Of a DNA stretch of 12,134 bases, positions 8,081 through 12,134 are shown one piece after another. A model generated the notes under the pieces. That model saw nothing but the letters and a program-made list of their open reading frames with translations. It searched no databases and was not told where the DNA came from. Numbering within the stretch: position 1 is the first letter of the stretch; every line of letters starts with the position of its first letter. The DNA lies in contig JARRNO010000050.1 in assembly GCA_037384885.1 (NCBI GenBank), positions 1 to 12,134 of the forward strand. The letters run 5' to 3'. A program made the translations under genes and the position numbers. The DNA comes from JARRNO01 sp037384885. GTDB taxonomy: Bacteria; Acidobacteriota; UBA4820; DSQY01.

Positions 8081-8110
8081 TCACCCGGTTTCCGGAATCC
8101 GGTGACCGGG
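8081..8110 (+). repeat. Inverted-repeat cluster in ftsH leader
   Basis: Overlapping inverted repeats: TCACC (8081-8085) with GGTGA (8101-8105), and CCCGGT (8084-8089) with ACCGGG (8105-8110), around a TTCCGGAA palindrome (8090-8097). Either pairing would form a stable stem-loop in the 5' untranslated region of ftsH, about 100 bases before its start, or a protein-binding site. No T tract follows, so it is not a simple terminator. Confidence 0.4.
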
Positions 8111-8209
8111 AAATGGCGCAGATCCCCGTCGAGGGGTCCCGCCGCCGGCCCCCCACCCCCATTCCACCTTGGGTCTGATCGATTCCAGGCCTTGTGCAAG
8201 GAGGAATTC

Positions 8210-10141
8210 ATGCAGCTTTCAAAGAAAGACAGAACGAGTCCTACAGAAGGCAAGGGTCCTGGGTCGCCAAAGCGTTCAAAGCTTCACTATGGCGGCCTGC
8301 TTTTCTGGTTGATCCTGCTGATAATCGCCGTTCCATGGATGCTCCAATCCCTCAGCGGGTCGCTGAGTGGACGGGAAAAGATCCCCTACAGCACGTTCCG
8401 GTCCGAAGTGAAACAAGGACAGGTGGCAACGGTGACTGTCAAGGGGCAGCGGCTTGAGGGCAAGCTGAAAACCCCGGCCAAGGTGAAGCTGAAAGATAAG
8501 AGCGTGACCTACACGACCTTCCTGACATACCTGCCTTCCTTCGGTGATGACAGCCTCATGGGTCTGCTTCAGAAAAAGGGTGTGGATGTCGAGACGGAAC
8601 CCACCAGCACCTTCTCGTGGATGGAAATCCTGCTCTACACAGCGCCGTTTCTACTCCTGTTGTGGCTGGGCTGGATGTTCCTGAAACGCATGGGCAATCA
8701 GGGGAATCAGGTCTTTTCCATGGGCAAAAGCCGGGCGAAACTCTATGAGCGGCACGAAGAGAGTACGCTCTTCGACGATGTGGCGGGCGCGGAGGGCGTC
8801 AAGGCCGAACTCCGGGAGATTATCGAGTTTCTCAAGAATCCCGAGCGGTTCACCCGCCTGGGCGGCAAGCCCCCAAAGGGCGTCCTTCTGGTGGGGCCTC
8901 CCGGAACGGGAAAGACGCTGCTTGCCAGGGCGACGGCCGGCGAATCCGGGGCGCCCTTCTTCAGCATCACAGGATCGGACTTCATGGAGATGTTCGTGGG
9001 TGTGGGCGCTGCCCGTGTGCGCGCGCTTTTCCAGGACGCCCGGAAGTCGGCCCCGGCCATCATCTTCATTGACGAACTCGATTCCATCGGCCGCCGCCGG
9101 GGCGCCGGGCTGGGCGGCGGACACGACGAGAGGGAGCAGACCCTCAACCAGCTCTTGTCGGAAATGGACGGCTTTGAACCGCAGACCGAAGTCATCATCA
9201 TCGGCGCCACGAACCGGCCCGACATTCTGGACCCCGCCCTCCTCCGCCCGGGACGTTTCGACCGCCGCATCATCGTCCAGCTTCCGGGAGTGGAGTCGCG
9301 CGAGGCCATATTGAAGGTGCACGCGCGGGGCAAGCCTCTGGACAAAAGCATCGACCTTTCTGAAGTCGCCCGGAGCACGCCCGGGTTCAGTGGGGCCGAT
9401 CTCGAAAATCTACTGAACGAAGCGGCCCTAATTGCGGCCGGGAAACATAAGGACGTCCTCGAAATCGAAGACACCGAGGAGGCCCGAGACAAGATCCTGC
9501 TGGGGCTGCAGCGCGAGGGGCTGGCGCTGACGCGCGACGAATGCCGCCTCCTGGCCTACCACGAAGGGGGGCATGCGGTCGTGGCGGCCCTCCTTCCCCA
9601 CGCCGATCCGCTTCACAAGGTGTCCATCATTCCCCGGGGAAAAGCCATGGGCGTGACTCAGCAGCTTCCGGCGCGTGATAGATACGTGTATTCGCGCGAG
9701 TACATGCTGGACCGGATGGCCATCATGATGGGCGGCCGGGCCGCCGAGGAACTCGTGCTGGGTACGGCTACCAGCGGGGCCGAAAACGACCTGAAAGAGG
9801 CCGCCCGCCTGGCCCGGAAGATGGTGCTGGATTGGAGTATGGCGGAAAGCCTGGGGCACGTGGCCCTTGGCAGCGGCCGGCAGCAGGTCTTCCTGGGCGA
9901 GGAACTGACGCAGAGGCGGGAGTACAGTGAAACCACGGCCCGTGAAGTGGACATGGAAGTGCGCGGCATCGTCGAGGAAGCCTACGCGAGAGCGGTGGGG
10001 ACCCTGAAGCAGCACCGCCAGGGGTTGGACGCCGTGGCGGATGCCTTGCTCGAAAAGGAAGAAATCCCCGGCCGGGAAGTTCTCGAACATCTGGGAATCT
10101 CGCAGCGTCCGCCGGGACAGGTATCCGGGGCGCAGGGTTGA
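8210..10141 (+). CDS. ftsH: ATP-dependent zinc metalloprotease FtsH
   Basis: A 643-residue, membrane-anchored AAA+ protease that degrades membrane and short-lived cytosolic proteins as a hexamer. Two transmembrane helices (about residues 28-46 and 138-158) flank a periplasmic segment of about 90 residues. The AAA domain shows Walker A GPPGTGKT 229-236, pore motif FVG 262-264, Walker B IIFIDE 284-289 and the second region of homology with arginine fingers R349 and R352. The M41 peptidase domain has zinc motif HEGGH 451-455 (usually HEAGH) and third ligand D527 in SGAENDLKEAA. All catalytic residues are present. Start at 8210 is set by AAGGAGG at 8198-8204 with 5 bases of spacing and by the MQLSKKD N-terminus; the in-frame extension to 7997 is rejected. 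Length is normal for the family. The RsbW-like gene follows after 93 bases, with its own promoter candidate. Confidence 0.97.
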   Translation: MQLSKKDRTSPTEGKGPGSPKRSKLHYGGLLFWLILLIIAVPWMLQSLSGSLSGREKIPYSTFRSEVKQGQVATVTVKGQRLEGKLKTPAKVKLKDKSVTYTTFLTYLPSFGDDSLMGLLQKKGVDVETEPTSTFSWMEILLYTAPFLLLLWLGWMFLKRMGNQGNQVFSMGKSRAKLYERHEESTLFDDVAGAEGVKAELREIIEFLKNPERFTRLGGKPPKGVLLVGPPGTGKTLLARATAGESGAPFFSITGSDFMEMFVGVGAARVRALFQDARKSAPAIIFIDELDSIGRRRGAGLGGGHDEREQTLNQLLSEMDGFEPQTEVIIIGATNRPDILDPALLRPGRFDRRIIVQLPGVESREAILKVHARGKPLDKSIDLSEVARSTPGFSGADLENLLNEAALIAAGKHKDVLEIEDTEEARDKILLGLQREGLALTRDECRLLAYHEGGHAVVAALLPHADPLHKVSIIPRGKAMGVTQQLPARDRYVYSREYMLDRMAIMMGGRAAEELVLGTATSGAENDLKEAARLARKMVLDWSMAESLGHVALGSGRQQVFLGEELTQRREYSETTAREVDMEVRGIVEEAYARAVGTLKQHRQGLDAVADALLEKEEIPGREVLEHLGISQRPPGQVSGAQG

Positions 10142-10180
10142 ATCCGCGCCGATCCGGACAGTCCGTCGAGACCGGGCGGA

Positions 10181-10209
10181 TTGACGGGACGCCGCCCTGA
10201 ATCTACATT
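10181..10209 (+). promoter_or_regulatory. Sigma70-type promoter candidate for the RsbW-like gene
   Basis: TTGACG (10181-10186) and TACATT (10204-10209) are separated by exactly 17 bases, a 5/6 and 4/6 match to the sigma70 consensus. Transcription would start near 10216, shortly before GGAGA (10225-10229) and the ATG at 10235, giving a very short leader. It lies after the ftsH stop, so the RsbW-like gene could be transcribed independently of ftsH. Confidence 0.45.
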
Positions 10210-10234
10210 AAAAAGCGGGCGGCTGGAGAAGAGA

Positions 10235-10597
10235 ATGGCGGACAGCGAAAAAGGGCCCGGGGTCTGCGAATTCGATCCTGATGCCCTCCAGTTGAAGTTA
10301 AGGACCACTCTGGCAGGGCGGACCGAGGAGATTCAACCGGTCGTCCGGCAAATCATGGGCTTCTTGAAGGAAATAGGCTGCGCCGAAGGTGACGCCTACG
10401 AGATCGAGCTGTCCGTTTCCGAGGCGCTCGCCAACGCCGTGCTTCACGGTTGCCAAGGGGATCCGGAGAAGCGGATCGCCGTCTGCGTCGAATGCGATCC
10501 GGACCGGGGCATGCTCATCGTGGTGCAGGATCCGGGGCAGGGGTTCGATCCTTCCTCCGTACCGAGCCCCGTGGAGGGCGAGCGGATCAGGGCTTGA
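10235..10597 (+). CDS. RsbW-like anti-sigma/serine kinase, C-terminally truncated
   Basis: A 120-residue HATPase_c protein of the RsbW/SpoIIAB type, which in its family binds ATP and phosphorylates an anti-sigma-factor antagonist or sequesters a sigma factor. Visible: N box ELSVSEALANAVLHG (58-72) with N67, and G1 box DPGQGFDP (99-106). After GERI the frame reads R-A-stop, so the G2 glycine box (GRGIxLM type) and last strands, normally about 25-40 residues more, are missing. The last 11 bases (10587-10597), including the TGA, are the antisense of the arsM 3' end, so a rearrangement joined the two genes tail to tail. Neither other frame restores the lost part. Start at 10235 is supported by GGAGA at 10225-10229. 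The protein is probably non-functional, though a short nucleotide-free binding role cannot be excluded. Confidence 0.8.
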   Translation: MADSEKGPGVCEFDPDALQLKLRTTLAGRTEEIQPVVRQIMGFLKEIGCAEGDAYEIELSVSEALANAVLHGCQGDPEKRIAVCVECDPDRGMLIVVQDPGQGFDPSSVPSPVEGERIRA

Positions 10598-11204
10598 CCG
10601 CCCTGACCTTGACGCTGACAACAGCCTTGGCCGCCGCCTTCAGGTCTTCCTCGCTGATGGAATCGTCGGTGAGGACGGCCGTTTCCGACGCGTCGGCGTG
10701 GCTGCTTGCGATCGGGTAGACGGCCTCCGCAAGGATTTCAACGCTCGTGAAGCCGGCTCCCTCGATGGCGGCGAGATATTCTTCCCGTTTCATGGCGCCC
10801 GAAATACATCCCGCGTAAGCCTCCACCGAACGCCGGACACTTTCGGGAAGCGGTCCCTTCAAGACGAGGTCTGAAACCATCAGCCGCCCCGATGGCTTTA
10901 AAATCCGCAGGGCTTCGGCGAAGACGCGGGGCTTGTCCGTGGACAGGTTGATGACGCAGTTGGAAATCACGATATCGGCGGTATTGTCGGCGACCGGGAG
11001 GTGTTCAATCTCTCCGAGGCGGAACTCAACGTTCTTGTATCCGCCTTTCTCGGCGTTTTGTCTCGCCTTCTCAAGCATGGCATGCGTCATGTCCACCCCG
11101 ATGACCTTTCCCTCCCGTCCGACCCTGTTGGCGGCCAGAAAGCAGTCGAAGCCGGCGCCCGAACCACGATCCACGACGGTCTCGCCCGGCTGGAGCGAGG
11201 CCAA
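10587..11204 (-). CDS. arsM: Arsenite S-adenosylmethyltransferase ArsM, N-terminally deleted
   Basis: The family methylates As(III) with SAM to give volatile or less toxic methylarsenicals. The 205 readable residues (counted from the TTG at 11204) hold the class I methyltransferase core: motif I DRGSGAGFDC (12-21; usually DLGSG), acidic end of strand 2 in GVDMT, EHLP, and ISNCVINL with C83. AGCISG contains C133; both Cys match conserved arsenic-binding cysteines. The C-terminus looks complete. The family sequence LGLGCGNPIALASLQ continues in frame upstream of 11204 (to about 11234), carrying another conserved Cys, but hits a TGA at 11255-11253 without an ATG. About 60-75 N-terminal residues of a usual ArsM are absent, and no ribosome site serves the TTG. 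The only good start (11260) is in another frame. Probably a broken gene, unless a frameshift or internal start is used. Confidence 0.82.
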   Translation of the reverse strand: MASLQPGETVVDRGSGAGFDCFLAANRVGREGKVIGVDMTHAMLEKARQNAEKGGYKNVEFRLGEIEHLPVADNTADIVISNCVINLSTDKPRVFAEALRILKPSGRLMVSDLVLKGPLPESVRRSVEAYAGCISGAMKREEYLAAIEGAGFTSVEILAEAVYPIASSHADASETAVLTDDSISEEDLKAAAKAVVSVKVRAVKP

Positions 11205-11260
11205 CGCGATGGGATTTCCGCAGCCGAGGCCGAGGTTTTCTTGATGCTGCTGTCAGACAT
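11205..11260 (-). pseudogene. arsM: Displaced arsM start: original ATG left out of frame
   Basis: An ATG at 11260-11258 has an excellent ribosome site, AAGGAG (11273-11268), spaced 7 bases. It reads MSDSSIKK and then enters the conserved arsM sequence in the wrong frame. One added base before the AAAA run (11239-11236) would give MSDSSIK-ENLGLGCGNP joined to the arsM core, still lacking the usual roughly 60-residue N-terminal region with its CC motif. This looks like an internal deletion that fused the first few codons to codon 70 or so and shifted the frame. Confidence 0.6.
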
Positions 11261-11368
11261 GGTTGTTCTCCTTAGAAAAGGACGGCACCGCTTTCCGGGG
11301 CGGAGTGTGTCCGGGTGGAGTTCTTCGAGCCATTTTCATCTTCATCTGGAATGCCCCGCCCCCAATGG

Positions 11369-11396
11369 ATCGTCACATGACGATATGACGATATAT
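11369..11396. promoter_or_regulatory. ArsR-like operator (inverted plus direct repeats)
   Basis: ATCGTCA (11369-11375) and TGACGAT (11378-11384) form a perfect 7-bp inverted repeat around CA. The 8-mer ATGACGAT is then tandemly repeated (11377-11384 and 11385-11392) and followed by ATAT. AT-rich dyads of the ATATCGTCATAT kind are typical of ArsR/SmtB-family operators. The site overlaps the -10 region of the arsM promoter, as expected for a repressor released by arsenite. No arsR gene is in the window, so the regulator would act in trans. Confidence 0.5.
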
Positions 11397-11416
11397 CCTA
11401 TGCCGCCTCCTGTCAA
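11388..11416 (-). promoter_or_regulatory. Sigma70-type promoter for arsM
   Basis: On the minus strand a perfect -35 TTGACA (11416-11411) is followed after 17 bases by TATCGT (11393-11388), a 4/6 match to the -10 box. Transcription would begin near 11381 and give a leader of about 120 bases before the ATG at 11260. The overlap with the repeat operator suggests repression by an ArsR-type protein. Confidence 0.55.
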
Positions 11417-11556
11417 GCCCCCATGAAAGGCCGCTTGCAGCAGGCGGGGTGCGTCACTAAACTGTTCTTAACAGGAAGCTGCTTTGGGCGTTGACGACGG
11501 CCCGCCGGATCCCTGTGGGGAGCGGACAGCGGCCGCCGTTGAAAGGGGGGTGGTTG

Positions 11557-12123
11557 ATGAAGAAGATGAAGTGGTTAGTGGCGGGAGCTGCGACGCTCCT
11601 GCTTTTGCCGGGATTGGCGCGGATGGCCTCCGAGCCGCAGGGAAATGCGCTCAAGAACGCCAAGGTCGGACAGTGGGTCGAGTACAGCACCCACAACCAG
11701 ATCATGGGCCGCACCATGGAAATGAAGACGAAACAGACGATTGTGGCGAAGGACGCGACGTCTGTCACCATGCGCGTGGAAACGACCATGATGGGACGGG
11801 CCATGCCGCCCCAGACGGTGAAGATCCAGCTCGACAAGACCTACCAGCCTTACACGGAGGGTATGACCAACGCCAAGGTGACGAAGCTGGGCGAGGGAGA
11901 CGAGTCCCTCACGGTCGGCGGCAAGTCTTACCCCTGCCACTGGGTGAAAGTCAAGGTTTCCGCCACCAAGCCTCATGCCATGGAAGCCGTCACCAAGGTT
12001 TGGACCTGTAAGACCGTTCCCGTTACGGGTATGGTCAAGATGGAATCCGACAGCACCATGAAGATGGAAGGACACAGCGTTCCCAACAAGCTCACCATGG
12101 TGCTGACGGGAAGCGGGGGGTAA
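11557..12123 (+). CDS. Met-rich exported protein of unknown function
   Basis: I do not recognise a named family. The protein has 188 residues with a Sec signal peptide (MKKMK, hydrophobic about 6-20, likely cleavage near residue 24), so it is periplasmic or outer-surface. The mature part alternates short polar and hydrophobic stretches, suggesting a mostly beta fold, and recalls beta-rich proteins of the DUF3108/TapB kind in the segment VWTCKTVPVTGMVKMES. Two cysteines (C127 in YPCHW, C151 in WTCK) could form a disulfide. Methionine is unusually frequent (17 of 188). Start at 11557 is chosen for the signal peptide and the G-rich sequence AAAGGGGGG at 11542-11550. It is divergent from arsM. 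The best promoter guess is TTGCAG (11435-11440) with TAAACT (11458-11463), a weak match. Confidence 0.85.
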   Translation: MKKMKWLVAGAATLLLLPGLARMASEPQGNALKNAKVGQWVEYSTHNQIMGRTMEMKTKQTIVAKDATSVTMRVETTMMGRAMPPQTVKIQLDKTYQPYTEGMTNAKVTKLGEGDESLTVGGKSYPCHWVKVKVSATKPHAMEAVTKVWTCKTVPVTGMVKMESDSTMKMEGHSVPNKLTMVLTGSGG

Positions 12124-12134
12124 GAGCCTATTCC

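Larger units (their letters stand above)
7853..8209. other. Divergent intergenic region, rhodanese / ftsH
   Basis: This 357-base gap separates the divergent rhodanese and ftsH genes. Its left third holds the minus-strand terminator-like structure. Toward ftsH there is a TACAAT box (8062-8067, + strand), close to the sigma70 -10 consensus but with no good -35 at the right distance (TTGCTT at 8045-8050 is only 11 bases away). An inverted-repeat cluster lies at 8081-8110, and a C-rich stretch at about 8139-8170. The frame upstream of ftsH stays open to 7997, but the predicted peptide is Pro/Arg/Gly-rich and unlike any FtsH N-terminus. I see no small gene that I can support. Confidence 0.6.
11274..11556. 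other. Divergent intergenic region, arsM / Met-rich protein
   Basis: The left part is the arsM leader, with the arsM promoter and ArsR-like operator at 11369-11416. On the right side there is a small inverted repeat CTGTT-CTT-AACAG (11462-11474) near the weak promoter guess for the Met-rich gene, which might be an operator. No other gene is supported here. Confidence 0.5.

Noticed and set aside
7997..8209. In-frame N-terminal extension of FtsH from a GTG
   Set aside because: The peptide is Pro/Arg/Gly-rich, unlike FtsH, and the ATG at 8210 has a near-perfect ribosome site.
10174..10197. GGGCGG/CCGCCC inverted repeat after ftsH as a terminator
   Set aside because: The loop is 12 bases and no T tract follows; the sequence overlaps a better promoter candidate.
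11001..11426. Plus-strand open frame of 141 codons opposite arsM and its promoter
   Set aside because: It is the antisense shadow of the arsM core and runs through the promoter/operator; no domain or ribosome site supports it.

Overview
The window is GC-rich, densely coded bacterial chromosome. It carries multi-PAS hybrid kinases, an Rcp1-type response regulator, an FHA-EAL protein, a membrane FtsH protease and an arsenite methyltransferase. That mix, with the general protein style, suggests a Desulfobacterota (former Deltaproteobacteria) organism, perhaps near Syntrophobacter. This taxonomic guess is inference; there is no rRNA or marker gene. I see no tRNA, rRNA, CRISPR array or insertion sequence.

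Positions 1-6048 (+ strand) hold a tightly packed signalling operon. Its members are a PAS histidine kinase cut by the left edge of the window (the tail of a GAF domain is visible before the PAS), a single-domain response regulator starting one base after the kinase stop, a 1025-residue REC-PASx4-kinase-REC hybrid, and an FHA-EAL protein. The natural reading is a phosphorelay feeding a c-di-GMP-related output. The EAL domain has lost one of its paired metal-binding aspartates, so it may be a c-di-GMP sensor or scaffold rather than a phosphodiesterase.

Positions 6075-7852 (- strand) hold a small rhodanese-like gene followed by a secreted alpha/beta-hydrolase fused to a TPR tail, convergent with the signalling operon. 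Just before the rhodanese start is a terminator-like hairpin with a T tract, which looks like an attenuator or the end of a small RNA.

Positions 7853-10597 (+ strand) hold a structured leader, a complete ftsH, and an RsbW-like anti-sigma/serine kinase whose C-terminal third is missing.

Positions 10587-12123 hold an arsenite methyltransferase gene (arsM, - strand) behind a good sigma70 promoter overlapped by an ArsR-like operator. Its 5' end has been deleted and the surviving start codon is out of frame. Divergent from it is a Met-rich exported protein of unknown function. The arsM 3' end supplies the stop codon of the truncated rsbW-like gene, so a rearrangement junction lies near 10585. No complete new defence or metabolic system is visible. 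The most notable items are this rearranged rsbW/arsM region, the putative attenuator before the rhodanese, and the degenerate EAL in the signalling operon.
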